A stretch of DNA of 64,000 nucleotides, from assembly GCA_016110215.1 (NCBI GenBank), contig JADWQD010000001.1:1-64000 (forward strand), in the 5' to 3' direction. The position numbers and the translations under genes were made by a program. Under the pieces are notes generated by a model that ran no database searches, had not been told where the DNA came from, and saw only the letters and a program-made list of their open reading frames with translations. The stretch comes from Capronia americana (taxonomy: Eukaryota; Ascomycota; Eurotiomycetes; Chaetothyriales; Herpotrichiellaceae). Shown one piece after another: positions 10,201 through 22,298 of this stretch; positions within the stretch are counted from its first letter, which is position 1, and every line of letters begins with the position of its first letter.

Positions 10201-12724
10201 CCAGAGCTGGACCGAGCCACTTGGAGGTCTTGATTGTGGTATCTGACCCAGCCGCTGTGAAGAGCAATTCGTCGTGCGAAAAGCATGGTTGACGCCGGAA
10301 CTCTTGTAGCCGCTGGACGCCTGCCTCGCCAAATGGCTCCCAGTCCGCTGGAGCAAAATTGACGGCTTCATTGAAGTTGAAGCCATGATTGAAGCCGGCA
10401 TGGTACGCTTGAGGGAAGGTGATAACAAATTGACCCGCACGTTGATCAAGCGCGTAGACCTCAACTCCGGCCTTCCTTAATTGATTGGGCGGAAGGATAG
10501 TGACCAGCTGAAAGAGCAAGTCAGGCTGCGTCTCAAACAGCTCTGGCACCGCTTTCCGCATGGCGTCTTCGAAGCGATAAGCATCCTTGCCAGGAATGCC
10601 ATACCAGGTCTTGGTAGCCCCAAAATGCTGATAATTCGCTGAATAGGCATAATGGTCCTCGTTGTGCCAACAGAAGGTTGAAAAGCACATGCCGACATAC
10701 AGCCAAGGAACCGTCATGCCCGAGATATCACCTTTAATGTGTCTGAACAGCGACTCTTCCAAGAATGGCATGACATTCAGATTCCAGAGGTCTTTTGAAT
10801 AAGGGTTGAGAGGATTCTTCTCGACTGTCGGGAAGCCACTGCCGTGCGTGGTCGAGTGAATATCTGCACCGTATTCGACTTCGACTGACTCAGTTATGTC
10901 CTCGACCAGCCTCCAGAATTCGCGTTCGACGTCGTCCTCGGTCGGCTTGCGTTGGGTGTTGGTGACAGGGTCGAATTGCATCCGGGCTGAAAAATAATGC
11001 TCCTTGAAGTTGTTCGCCTTCTCTTGGAACTGCTTCAGAGAGTAGATACTACCCTCCTCAAATCCGTAATCGTTGGTGCCGACCAGACACTTGGGACAAT
11101 GCCAGTCGTATTCCGGGAGGGAGGTCACGGCCGGGTCGACACAGTTCCTATGGTAGCCCAACTCGCAGCTGTCGCACACCAGAATGTTCTCCTTGTTGTC
11201 TGACTTGCCGCACTTCTCGCACTTCTCCCCATGCCTGCGCTGTACAGGCTTCGCGCGAACCTGAGGCGTAGTCGGACGCATAGCAGGAATATGGTTGCCC
11301 GGAATGGTTGGCATCACATCCTTTTTAGGCCTCTTGCTTCTCCTTCCGTCCGGGCCATCCGCTTCGCCATCCATGCCCTCTGAGCCCGACTCGCCGTTAA
11401 GACTATCATGACTCAGGGTCCGTTTCAATGGGTTGGAAGTTCCGTTCGGCATTGGACTTGCTGTGTTGCGTATTGTCGTGATTGTTGGTCCATTGATAGG
11501 TGGGAAGGACGGCGCTGGACTTTGGTTTGGTGGCGCCACACCGTTAACTTCTTTTTTGACGACGGGTGGCGGAAGGGTGTTGACAGCAGTGAAGCCCGAG
11601 GGACCATTCACGGCGGTGAAACCACTATTCACGGCAGTAAAGCCAGAAGACGACACAGGTCTCGTTTGGGGAGTCGGCGGTATCGAGGGCATGGGTGGCG
11701 GCTGTTGAGACGGACCTGGGATATGTTGCATCTGTGGGGGAAGGGACATCGCTGGTTGAAGATTCGGTGAGTTCACTGCCATGACCGGCGGAGCAGATTG
11801 TGATGGAGGCATGTGGTTGAGCATGGGGTGAGGAGGCACGACTGAGGGCGAGTAAGATCCCCCCTGCTCGTTCTGGAGTTGTTCCTGGACTCCGGGTTTG
11901 GCATGTCTCAGCCACTCTTCATAAGGATAGAGCCACCGCTGGTATGAGTTTTTGAGGGAGGTCGAGAGCGAGGACATGATTTTGCCGCTGTATCCCAAAT
12001 CTCGACCAATTTCAGCCCACTTCTTGTCCTTGCAAACGCGCTCAAAACCACCTCGGACTTCGACGGCCTTCTTAAGCTTGTACAGATCCAGCGGACGCTT
12101 GTCGACAGATGGGAAACGGTTCAGATGGGCGCCATATTGTTTGTGAAATTTGGCGAGTTGGTCGAGATAGTTGAGGTTGGTTCGGTTGCCTGCAGAGATT
12201 ATAAGGCCACGCTCGTCACATACACCATGAACATTCTCACCTCCTTCGACCAGATTGATCTCCTGGCGTCGAGTTCGAAAATGGAAGCGCTGTAGAAAGT
12301 CAGCCATGCTCGGATACTATTTCGCCTTCGCTCTTACCTCGGTATCAATAGCAAAGTCTGGATTCCAGCTCTCAGGCGGGATGATCTTGCAGATGCCAAA
12401 CTTGCTTGCCTTGTCAGAAATACTGCGGATGTATTCCATCGGGTCTCGAAATTCGGCCTCGGTCGGTCTGAAGGTGGGCGCCTCGAGTAGATCATGGGGT
12501 CTCTTTCTCGTTGGTGGATCGCGACTTGAAGGATGGCCTTTGCGCTCGACGGATCGCATGTCGAGCGGCTGTGCTCGACGAGCGCTGTAGGGAAAAAGGG
12601 GAGTCGCCATGCTGGCGAGGGGCGCACCAGCCATCCGTGATGCTGGGCCCGGTGTCGCTGACGATGATTGTTTTGCAGCCGCAGCCTGTGGTGCGACACC
12701 ACCAGTTGAAGGTGGAGCGACCAT
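7298..12724 (-). CDS. KDM5: JmjC histone H3K4 demethylase, KDM5/Lid2 family
   Basis: Three exons, 12724-12338, 12289-8556 and 8507-7298; both introns are 48 bp (GTAAGA..CTACAG with branch GCTGAC, and GTGAGC..TTACAG). The joined frame gives 1776 residues. Order of domains: JmjN (about 80-130), ARID (145-250), PHD1 (from about 483, CEKCGKSDNKEN), JmjC (about 600-790), C5HC2 zinc finger (about 880-915), PLU-1 helical region, and a second PHD (about 1350-1400) that the second intron splits. Iron ligands look intact: H-x-E in CWHNEDHY near 670 and the distal His in AYHAGFNHG near 758. The family removes methyl groups from H3K4me3/2 in the nucleus. A GFTAVN hexapeptide occurs three times in the linker. 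The long Ser-rich acidic tail has no domain I know. Confidence 0.95.
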
Positions 12725-13602
12725 GACTGCGACAGGTCGGGAGATCTGACCAGCCGCGGGATATGCTTATTTTGATATTGCCAGAGTCTGTCGGCGACAA
12801 GTCGTAGGAAGGCACGAAATCGGCAGACGGAGGATGGATACCAAAGAGACCGAGCTTCGATGTTGATACAGATACAGTGAGCGAAGGAACGAGTGGCAGG
12901 CGGGTGCCAGTGAGTCGGGAGTGGGTAGCCTCGTATGGAGCGCAGGCTTAGTTGGGCTCGAATGCGAGACTCGCTTCAAAGAATTGTGAGAAGTGCTGGC
13001 AGCGCACTTCTGACCGCCGTGGCTCACATGCGGCACTGAACAGAGAGGCCTGGGCACGATCGTGTGGAGGAGGAAAACATAGACAGAGAAGCAAAAGGAT
13101 ACGCCGGGCAAGAACGAGAGAGACGAGAGGCTCCGACCAGAAGCACAGGGTAGCGCAGGTCCTAGACGAGACACGATTGGCGGTTCCTGCAGACAGTGGC
13201 GTGTGCTCACGCTCGGGCGGACCAAAGCCCTCGGTAGTGCACACAATGTCCCCGCTGCGTTTCACGGCCGAATGCTGCTCCGTGCTGTCCTCTTGCTCCG
13301 GAACGTGCTGAACGTTCCAACAACCCCTCGGTAATGGCAATAAAGAGACCATGTACGGCATATCGCTACTCTGAAGGACAAACTAACAGAAGAGACCCGA
13401 GCCCAATATGAGGCTGAGATAAACCAGTGGTGAACCAACCGATCCCGTCAGTTGCCACTGGCAGCGCCTAGCATCCGCAGTGGAGCGAATCACAAATCGC
13501 CAGGTTCCCCTCGCCATCCAACGCGCATCAGTGTCAACAACAACCTCAAGGTAGCATACTGTCTCAATCAATACATCAACCGAGTCCCTCTCTCAACACC
13601 AG
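12725..13602. promoter_or_regulatory. Divergent promoter region, KDM5 (-) / SLX1 (+)
   Basis: 878 bp separate the two starts, so both promoters must lie here. Reading frames in it are short, overlap on both strands and resemble nothing. I see no clear TATA or operator and name no factor. Confidence 0.55.
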
Positions 13603-14862
13603 ATGGAAATCAAACCTATCCCCGCTTTCTACTGTTGCTACCTCCTCCGCTCCACCGTTCGCCACGCGAGCACTTATATCGGGTCAACACCGGACCCAGC
13701 GCGTCGCCTTGGCCAACATAATGGCAAAGTCAAGGGGGGCGCTGTTCGCACATCTCGTGCAAGCTTGCAACCCTGGGAGATGGGCTGCATCGTCGCCGGC
13801 TTCCCGTCGAACATTGCCGCCTTGCAGTTCGAGTGGGCCTGGACCAATGCTCACCTGACCCGGCATATTTCTCTCGAGCAGCGCATTTCATTTGCGACAA
13901 CACGCACCAAGACTGCGAAATCCGGCAAAGTGACCAACAGACCTGGTAGGCCAAGGAGTTCATTGATGGACAGGTTGTCCAATCTCCATCTTTTGCTGCG
14001 AGTGCCCTATTTCTCCAAATGGCCACTCGAAGTTCGCTTCTTTAGCGAGGATATGTACCGGTCGTGGATGACATGGTGCGGCCGTGTAGACACGCATATT
14101 CGGCCTGGTATAAACGTCATCTTGGATCCAGCGCAGCCTCAGGAGGAGGAGGAAGACGAGTTCTCTTCTGCCCAGCCCCAGGCGAGCCAGAGAAGGACGA
14201 GGAGGGCTGAGCTGATCGGAACGGGGGGCCCCCACGGCGTCGATCCGACATATGCCCGACTGAGGGGTGTTTTCGAGAAGAGCCAATTTCTCCTCGACGA
14301 CGGCGATGATCAGAAGTGCTCTTTGTGCACTGCAAACATCGACCTCCACAAGAATCTTTTTGTCATATGCCACATGGAACATTGCCAGAGCATTTCTCAC
14401 GTCACATGTTTGGCCGATGCATCACTGCAAAGAAATCAGTCAGCCTCATCTCTCATCCCAGATACGGCAGCATGCCCTTCATGCACAAAGGAAACCCCTT
14501 GGGTGGAGTTGATGCAACAAGTCACGTTGAGAAACAGAGGAAAGAAAGAGGTAAAGAAACTCTTGGGCAGGAAGGGGAAGAAGTCCACAGCAGCAGTTGC
14601 GGCGGAGATCATGGAGACGTATAGCGAAGGGAGCGATGATGAAAGAGATGAAGAAAAACTTACCGCAAAACATGTGGTCGATGAGGGATACCAACTCAGC
14701 TCTGATGACGACGATAGATTATCCGTTGCATCTACAGATTCGTTCGTTAGCGGAACCTCCGATCGCGAAGCTGGACGGAAGCCAAGATCTGTTGCTGCCG
14801 CCAGAGAGCGCCCAAAGGTAATGCTAGAGAGGGTCATAGAAGATAGCGAAGATGAGAGATGA
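13603..14862 (+). CDS. SLX1: SLX1 structure-specific endonuclease catalytic subunit
   Basis: Single exon, 419 residues. Residues about 8-95 are a GIY-YIG nuclease domain: CCYLLRS, TYIGST, the PARRLGQHNG motif with catalytic Arg, and a Glu in LQFEWAW. The C-terminal half has a RING/PHD-like zinc module: CSLC, then CHMEHC, HVTC and CPSC. SLX1 with SLX4 cuts branched DNA such as Holliday junctions and flaps in the nucleus; the zinc module contacts SLX4. A Glu/Asp/Ser-rich tail follows. The start sits eight residues before the first nuclease strand. Its stop is 47 bp from the stop of the opposing thymidylate kinase gene. Confidence 0.94.
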   Translation: MEIKPIPAFYCCYLLRSTVRHASTYIGSTPDPARRLGQHNGKVKGGAVRTSRASLQPWEMGCIVAGFPSNIAALQFEWAWTNAHLTRHISLEQRISFATTRTKTAKSGKVTNRPGRPRSSLMDRLSNLHLLLRVPYFSKWPLEVRFFSEDMYRSWMTWCGRVDTHIRPGINVILDPAQPQEEEEDEFSSAQPQASQRRTRRAELIGTGGPHGVDPTYARLRGVFEKSQFLLDDGDDQKCSLCTANIDLHKNLFVICHMEHCQSISHVTCLADASLQRNQSASSLIPDTAACPSCTKETPWVELMQQVTLRNRGKKEVKKLLGRKGKKSTAAVAAEIMETYSEGSDDERDEEKLTAKHVVDEGYQLSSDDDDRLSVASTDSFVSGTSDREAGRKPRSVAAARERPKVMLERVIEDSEDER

Positions 14863-14909
14863 CCAACCTGCCGATCCCAACGTCCCTCTTCCATTCTTCT
14901 ATCCGATCC

Positions 14910-15645
14910 TCAAGACGCCGTCTCAAGTAATGGTCCCAGCTTCTCAAACTCGCTCGAAGCCCCCGAAGGATTCTCCATCATCCCTTGAACAACCGCTTGG
15001 ATGTCGACAGCAACTTGATCGATGGTCCTTCCAGCATCGATTTGATAGACCGTCGTGTCCAGTTTAGCGAACAGGTCCTTGAACAGAGTCCGAACACGCG
15101 TTTGCATTTCCTCCTGCTCGTACCTCTCAGCTCCATAGCCACCACGTTTGGCAGCATCTGTAGAGGAGATGTCCAGAAAAAATAGTAGGTCAGGCTTGAG
15201 GAGCCCGATTTCCGGGTTCCAAGCCCAAGAGAGTGAGAGATCTGGATTGTCTTTGGCGGCTGAGTATACAGCTCCGGAGAAAGAGTACCGGTCGACTATC
15301 ACGTTCATCCCACTGAGCAGGTCTGACCTGATGGAATTGATAGCTTCCCATCTGTTGGCGCTGAAGAGCAAATGGATAGAGTGGTCGTCTTGCTGGGCTT
15401 GGCCAGTCAAATAGCTATTGATCATCTGTCCTGTCGGTGTTGTCCGATCTGTGAAATGTTACTAGCTGAGCGATCACCGGCGCGTTAGCGAGCAAACCTG
15501 GAAATTTGGTGTAGCGGACCCGTTGACCTTGCAGTCTAAGAAAGTCGAAAAGGCGTTGGCATTGACTGGATTTCCCTGAGCGATCAAGGCCTTCAATAAC
15601 TATGAGCAAGCCTCTTTTCGAAGTGGCGGAAGATGGGAACGCCAT
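14910..15645 (-). CDS. CDC8: Thymidylate kinase
   Basis: Two exons, 15645-15498 and 15448-14910, joined across a 49-bp intron (GTTTGC..TTTCACAG). The junction completes FPDRTTPTGQMI, and the protein is 228 residues against about 216 in yeast. It phosphorylates dTMP to dTDP for DNA synthesis. Visible motifs: P-loop GLDRSGKSSQ at 18-27, the DR(T/Y) nucleoside site DRYSFSG, and the LID region RGGYGAERYE. The donor GTTTGC departs from the GTRNGT seen elsewhere, so splicing here may be weak, but frame and protein continuity support it strongly. Confidence 0.94.
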
Positions 15646-16211
15646 GACCGCGTCTCTATGGCGATTCTCAGGTCAATCCAGACACGGTTATGAGATGAAA
15701 GAGAGACTGCACGAATGAGAGCTTGACTGATATTTTGACAGTCAATTTCAGAGGAAGTTGTGGTGATCGCAGTGATGTACTCTGGTGGGTGTCCGGTTCC
15801 TCGCTCCGGCGATCAGTCGATCACATCGCTTACTGTCTCGCAGCGTGCAGTGTTATCCCCCGAGGTTGGACCGCCCAGGACAAATAAAGCCTCTCAAAAT
15901 GTCTCCCAAATACTAGGTACTACGTACCTGGTACATAGTGTGGTGGAGATTGAGAAAGGCACATGATGAATAAAGTCACTTTCGTGCACCGCATCACGCC
16001 CTCGTGGTAAACTTGTGCAATTATCTAATGTTTGCAACTATATCTTCACATAACCCACTTGGTTCTGCTTGGAGGCGCTCCATTAGGAGCAGACCCAGGC
16101 GGAAAAAGCCCGAAGGTGTCACAGGACGCTTCTGCACTTGCATGGTAGGCGTGCCGTCATCAATGTTCATCAATAGCTCGAAGGAAGCTTCACAAATGCC
16201 TGACTCCAGCC
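15646..16211. other. Intergenic: CDC8 promoter and CAC1 3' region
   Basis: 566 bp with no gene. It contains a perfect inverted repeat AGGTAC-TAC-GTACCT at 15915-15929 inside a run of similar GGTAC motifs. Confidence 0.55.
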
Positions 16212-18087
16212 TTACTTGTCAAGCAGAAACCACCTCTTCTCACCCTCCTTGGCACTTCTTCTCTCTGCTATTCCCTCAACGGTATGCTTGATTGCGTCTT
16301 TGGTGCATTTCGGAAATTGTGTCTTCAGTACCTCAAGCAATCCCACCTTTGTCAAAGTGCTCCCGGACACTGCCGCTTTGAATGCTGGCAGGAGTTCTGG
16401 TGGCACAAGCTTGACTGGTTTTCCAGATGCGTTTGCCTTTGCTTTGACGAGAACACTGTTCTCTGATTGACCAGCGTTTGGTGCATAGTTCTGGAATGTT
16501 GATAGAGACGCCATGTTCCCACCGTTCGGATCAACAGCCATCAGAGGCAGCCGAGGTGGCTGCATCGCAGCACATAGTTGTGATTTCTCCTCTCGCTTTA
16601 CCGGGCTCTTCTTGCCGATATCTGACCAGTGTGCTGACGAGTACGGATCGATTGGCAATCTGGTCGCGTCGTGCAGAACGTCCATGCGATAGAGCGACAG
16701 GTCGAATCCATTCTCCGAATGGTTTCTTCCATCTTCCCAGCACAGTCCACTGCACTTCGGTTCCATGTTCCCAACAACCAGCTGCCGCTTTGTTACATCC
16801 CCCTCGTCGTCGAGGAAATCCTCCATTTCCTCGTCACCGTCTCCGTCCTCTGACTTCTCATCATCGTCCAAGATTTCTTCATCACCTTCTTCCGGTTCCT
16901 GCCACTCGGCTTCACTATCGTATTCATAGTTTGTGTCTGGGAGACCCTTATACGATGGCCTGAGGGCGAGTTTTCGTGTTGTGCGCGGTGAAACAGGTCG
17001 AGTATAGGTTCCTTGGTAGGCAGGCCTAACATCCTCACGGTAAAACAGATACTTGTATGGAATATTAGCAAGGGGGCCTGCTGGATCCGTCATAACAATA
17101 GGTACAGTCTCCGAGCCGTTCATCTCGCTCAAGATCACCTTGACGGGTCTGACCCGACGCGTCCGTCGACGTTTCCGGAACCGGACATTGATCTTCTCGG
17201 GAGTACCATCTTGGTTTAGTGGTAGTCCGTTAGGCGGAGATGTTTTGTTTGACAGGAATCGATTGTACGGTGCAACTTGCATGTGCTCTTTGACGAAAAA
17301 CGGCATGATGAAAGGTCTCGCATCGGATTTGGTGTGCTTGGTCGACGACAGCTTGATGTCCAGAAGCGGAGGTTCCATATCTACTGACGCAATCGAACTT
17401 CTTCGGGATGGAGTGGTGCCTCGAGAAATATCCTCACAGTCACTAACCGCTGGTGGAGTGGAGGCAACCGCGGGTTTTCCAAAGAATGCCCCGAGACGCA
17501 TTTGAGCCTTCATAACTGTTAGCATTGGAAGTGAGATGGGAAATACGAGGACATTATACCCTCTCCTTTTTGAGAGACTCGGCCTCTTTTCTCTGCCTCT
17601 CTGCCTCTCTGGCTTGCTTCTCCGCGTCCTTCTCACGCTTCTTTTCTTCTTTCACTTTGCGTGAGGCCTCTTTCTCTTCTTCCTTGCGTTTTCTCTCTTC
17701 ATCTTTCTTCGCCTTTTCCTCTTCCTTCTTCGCTTTGGCCTCGGCCTTTAACCTCTCCTTTTCTTCCTTTTCTGCTTGTTTGATAGCCCTCTCGGCTTGC
17801 TTCTCCGCAAAGTTCTGTTTTGGCTTCTTGCCAGGTGCAGGAGCCATGTCGGTTTCTTTGGCTGGGCTGGCGGTAGGCGTGGCGCCCAACTCAGTCAACG
17901 GAGTAAGCCGGTCGCTTGGCTCCTGTGAAGCGGTGGGAGACTGCAAGACGGTGAGAGGACTACTGTCCAGCTGTACGGCGGAAGCGGAAGAAGAGTAGTT
18001 GACAAGTTCTCCTTCGTGGTTGCGTTTCTTAGAGGGAGTTGGCAGGGAGGGTGCTGCTTGCGGGGCAGGAGCGACCTTGGTGGTCAT
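16212..18087 (-). CDS. CAC1: Chromatin assembly factor 1 large subunit (p150/Cac1)
   Basis: Two exons, 18087-17560 and 17507-16212, across a 52-bp intron (GTATAA..ATGAAG, branch GCTAAC), giving 607 residues. CAF-1 deposits H3-H4 behind replication forks with PCNA. Residues about 85-175 are the Lys/Glu/Arg-rich KER helix, which the exon junction extends into RLGAFFGKP, a PIP-box-like PCNA contact. The centre has KYLFYREDVRPAYQGTY and a long Asp/Glu run (EEGDEEILDDDEKSEDG region), the acidic histone-binding ED domain. The C-terminus folds like the winged-helix DNA-binding domain (TKVGLLEVLKTQFP). The frame continues upstream of 18087, but the extra 18 residues are hydrophobic and atypical, so the inner ATG is preferred. 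Confidence 0.92.
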
Positions 18088-18449
18088 ATTGGACCAGAGG
18101 ACAAGAAGTAATAGATACTGAAAATATAAGTGATCATACAAAACGAGCTCAAGGCATTGAGACGCGATGCTACTGCCCTACTGTGAGCGAAACAATGTCG
18201 TTGATCGCTTCGCTGCAAGCGTTACAGTAAGACGCAGACAGAGCAGGTGTTGAACGCGGTGACGCGAACGCGCCACGCCAAGCAACCACAAGGCTTCGAA
18301 GCAGCCTCGTTCAAGCACCACAGGCAGTAGGCATAACTGCCAGTCATTTGTCCTTGAGATTTGTCTTGTCATTTTTCTCGAGTCACTTTTCAGTTACCCT
18401 GTGGGATTAAGGGGAAATAGAATTATGAAACATTTTATTTCTTGAAGAA
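18088..18449. other. Intergenic, 362 bp
   Basis: Lies between two minus-strand genes and should hold the CAC1 promoter and the 3' region of the membrane protein. No other feature seen. Confidence 0.5.
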
Positions 18450-20563
18450 TTACGCATACAACGATCCTCGCCTTGGACTTCGCAAATACTGCGGCGGCGC
18501 AATAGCTAGATATGGAACGCGCTCATTCGCCCTGAGACTAACATCATTTACAAAGCCAGTGCGGAACTGGTCAGCCGTGGCTCCTCGCTGGTCGACGACT
18601 TCCCCCAGCCTCACCTCCACATCCTGCAGCATTTTGGCGCGCACAACGCCATCCAGTGTACTCCCTCCCTTTGCGAATTCGAAGAATTTGGAATCTCTTG
18701 TGAGTGAAGAACAGTACGATAAAACATCAGGAATCGTTGTGTGGAAGGCGCACCAGATGGTGCAGCACGCTGCAAGCAACATGATTGCTATCGCCGCGCA
18801 GTATACGCCAACCCAGCTCCACGATACCACATAAACGTCAAATCCGTCGGCATAGAAGGCCGTGGTGTTTTGATGGTCCAAAAGATATTGCATGGTGTCG
18901 GCACACGTTTGGCTTGCCAGAACCCAGGTGTTGAGTAGTTGGCCGAGCCGCCGAGAGAACTGCTGTGCAGTCACATTTGAATAGTCGGCGTAGTCGCGGC
19001 CGTTACCACTTAGAATGAAGGCCGAACTCGTATTTTGGAGGTAATACTCGCTCAGCGAGGAGTATCCCGAACTTAATAGTGGATCGGTTGCCAGAATCCA
19101 TTCCCTAGTCAAGTAAGTGAACGTGGAGGGGAAACTGAGCGTTGTGACCGTTGACGGTGCGTGTTTGTTGGGCGACCTCCGTTGTGCCTGTACTGAGCAG
19201 AAAGGCAGTTGTGAATCAGCCACTGACTGGCAAGACACATTCGACTCAACATAGATTTGGTTAATTGCGCACCGAGCCACCCACGGACCTCGAGTCTGAA
19301 AGAGAAAAGTGGCTTGCGGAATGTTGGCATCTGAGACGTTGACCAGCTGCTCAGGATAGCCGTAAAAGTAATCATCCGACACGAACTGGTTCATGCCCAC
19401 CTGCCACGAAGGATAAATGGCGAAGTCGGCCGAATCAACGGTGGTATTAGGTCCTGAGAAGGTGCCGTTGACGACAGTGGTTGCATTGACGTTGATATTG
19501 ACCTCCGTCTCGTTCTTTGGTCTGTTGCAGTCTAGATTCATGTAGGTTGTCTCTATCACGAAACTGGAGTTGCGGTTGGCCAACGAAGCAATAGGGACCC
19601 CAACGAGCGAAGAGAACGAGCCCTCGGTCAGATTTGACTGCGAAAGGGCCACCCAGCCATTGGCATCTTTCTCAGCATCTTCCACCAGCCATGGGATCTT
19701 GACGTTGCCAAACAGGTCCATCGTTCCATTCTTCATCGAGGTCGGACCAAGGACTGAGCTTATATAACTCGGTTTCAATGCCGTCAGCAACGAGTCAACG
19801 CCAGAAACGGAATCAAAGACCTGATTAGTGATGGTGTTGACGTAGCTGACCAAATGAGAATCGGTGGTGAATTCTCTACCGATGGACACCAACCGCAGTG
19901 ATGCCTGAGAACCCAGGGGAGAAAAAATCCAGCTTGATAGTAGAACCAGAGTCATGAGGTTGAATGCTCGAAATGACACTTGAGTGGTAAGGGCGGTGAA
20001 GAACGTGCGACTCTGCATGATTTGCTCGAGAAGACCGAGCTTTATGCCGTTTTCCAACCGCCACGTCGCGAAGCGTTTGAGCGTCGAGCCTAGCACTGCT
20101 GCAAAGAGGATGGTGAAGAGTGTCGATGCCTGTATGCGTCAGTATAGCACGCATCGCCCCTCCAAGTCGGACCTACCGTGCTCGTTGCCTGTTTGATATA
20201 GTTCGTATCCGTTTCCGTCACCTTCTGGCCGTCGAACTTCGCCATGGTTACTGCCAACCACAAGAATGGCACTGCCACCAGTAAGGTAAATGAACAGAGG
20301 AGAATCTCAATGAGCAAGTCCGTCCCAAATTTGCCCACTCTACCCGAGCCGAGCGTGGTGCTGGTTCGTGGCGGTGGCTCATTCTGAAATTGAAATGCCC
20401 CGCTGTTGTATTCTTCTTGGGGTTCTAGGATGGGATTATACTGCGCGGAAGCAGACTTTCGATGAAGCGACCCGAGTGACTTGATCGATTGTCGCGTATG
20501 TGGCCTGTTGCCGAAGCCATATGAGGCGCCATATGGGCTGGGCAGTTCGATGAAATCGGACAT
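18450..20563 (-). CDS. Large fungal membrane protein of unknown function
   Basis: Two exons, 20563-20177 and 20129-18450, across a 47-bp intron (GTAGGT..CATACAG, branch ACTGAC); 688 residues. The splice restores YIKQATSTASTLFTILFAA. Predicted membrane segments: one near 85-108 (DLLIEILLCSFTLLVAV), one at the junction (about 127-145), one near 185 (NLMTLVLLSSWIFS) and one near 605 (YCAAIAIMLLAACC). The 400 residues between the third and fourth hold many N-x-S/T sites and several cysteines, so they are probably outside the cell or in a lumen. The layout is familiar from uncharacterised ascomycete proteins with a YIKQATST-type start; no biochemical role is known to me. Confidence 0.85.
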
Positions 20564-21922
20564 TTACCAGCTGGCCGAGCGGAGGAGGAGACCAGATTTC
20601 GGCGTCTCGTCAAGCGCAGCCAGAACCCGGCAATGATGGCGTGTCAAACATCGGCAGCAGGCTAAGCTTCACGAGAGAGAGATTGCGTGGATATCGGCCG
20701 AGTAGGAGTATCCGCTCGGTAGATGCAACGGAGTGAATATGAAAAACAGGAGTCAAAGCGGGTGTCTCTCCGTGCAAGCTTTTGCCGTGTTAGCAGCCTG
20801 AACAGTCCATGTCGTGCAACGTGGATGATTATAATGATCGGCTGGCGAGCCTGTCAAGACGACAGATGCTAGCCCCCGTTGTCTCAAGTGTTGGAGCCCC
20901 GGTGATAGGGCCAAGAGTGCGTTGAGGCCAAGTTAACCAGATGCGGTAGGCGGTACTCCCTACGGAGAGTTGGCCTGAGGCACTGTGACGCGTCCATACT
21001 GTCTGTATACACAATAACTGAGGGAAAGCGGCTTGCCCAAGATTTGACCTACAGGGAAGCCAATGGGGGGAAGACCAGGGGCAGTGGGCATATCATAGAG
21101 TGACACGCCGACCAGCCGCGGAGTGTGGAACATGGTTTCCATGGCGATCTACCGATGTATGAGAACCACTGTTATGTGTTGGGCATGTACATGGCTGACA
21201 GCGATAAGCGATCTCACGCTGCTTAAGGCCATCGTTCTAGGCTGATGGAGGGCGATGGAGATAAAAAATAGCAATCAGCCACCACCGAGAATCCTTTCTG
21301 ACCTAAAGCCACTTTTAAGTTACAGTATCTTGGCTATGTACTACCCACGCTGCCTCCTAGGCCTTAGGTAAGACTCGGGGACCCTCACCTAAAACGCCCC
21401 TTCCAGAGCCTCGAGGTCTCATAGAAATCCAGTTGCTCGCACTCCCAGTTGACCGTTCATTGAGACTGTTGGTAACCAAAAGTTATAGAACGCGCAAAAG
21501 GCTGGCGTACGGTTAATTATTCTTTTGGCTTTCATACTGTTCACGAAAGAAAGAGAAACATGGAAATCGACCAGAGGAGGTCATTTCGTTTCTTCTATCC
21601 CACCGGTGCCGAGGGTATCACCATACAGTACAAACAATTTCTAGCTCGAAAACTAATAGTGACACGAATCCATACGACGCTAGATTTCAGTGCCCACCCA
21701 TCGATCATCACGAGGCGCTGCAGCTCACTCCGACTCCGTCATGAGTGACTTGTGGATCGAATTTCTTTTCGCAGCGTCAACAGCCGTCGACTACCTTCTT
21801 CATGCTGCCATCCTTTCTCAAGCTGGTACCGTGTTAACAGCGGGGTGTGCTGGAGTACTCCCTGATCCAGCTCCAGGCCTGGGTACCCCAGCTGTATCTT
21901 GTGCGGCTCTGGTTCGCATCCC
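20564..21922. other. 1.36-kb intergenic region
   Basis: It lies between the starts and stops of two minus-strand genes. Small frames on both strands do not resemble proteins. CCTAGG-type motifs occur near 21356-21370. Confidence 0.5.
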
Positions 21923-22298
21923 CTAAATCGTCCCATAGCCCGGTGCGCCACCTGACTGAACTCTGTCGCTGTACACGCCTGGAGCTTGGTGGCCGGTCAA
22001 CTGCCCGAGTCTTGCCCTCTCCCTCCTGTCAAAATAGACGTATTCGACGTAGAATGCGTGGATGTGGCCAGGGATATAGCCGAGGAGGGTCAGGCAAATG
22101 TTGATGAAGAAGTCGGCGCCGCAGCCTGCGACCATGAAGACGCCAACGGGAGGGACTTTGGGAGCAGAGTATTAGCTTGGTGATTCAACAATAGCCACGC
22201 ACTCATGGGTCAAGAGAGGCGAGAAGGCATTAAAGAGCACAACACTCACTGAGAATTGTGATGAGAACGATAAGAAGAGCTGGGATGGTGTCCGACAT
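21923..22298 (-). CDS. PMP3: Pmp3-family plasma membrane proteolipid
   Basis: Two exons, 22298-22250 and 22155-21923, across a 94-bp intron (GTGAGT..CCCAAAG, branch GCTAAT); 93 residues. The splice rebuilds LITILIPPVGVFMVAGCG. Two membrane helices are visible: TIPALLIVLITILIPPVGVF and FFINICLTLLGYIPGHIHAF. The family is a small hydrophobic plasma membrane protein that affects membrane potential and salt tolerance. The C-terminal extension (YFDRRERARLG.., ending GAPGYGTI) is longer than in yeast (55 residues) but usual for filamentous fungi. The first exon is too short to show as a long frame. Confidence 0.93.

Noticed and set aside
12308..12337. ATG inside the KDM5 region at 12307 as a separate gene start
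   Set aside because: It lies within a 48-bp intron; splicing joins JmjN directly to ARID in frame.
21895..21925. tRNA-like T-loop GGTTCGCATCC
   Set aside because: The flanking bases do not pair into a T-stem, and no acceptor or anticodon arms were found.
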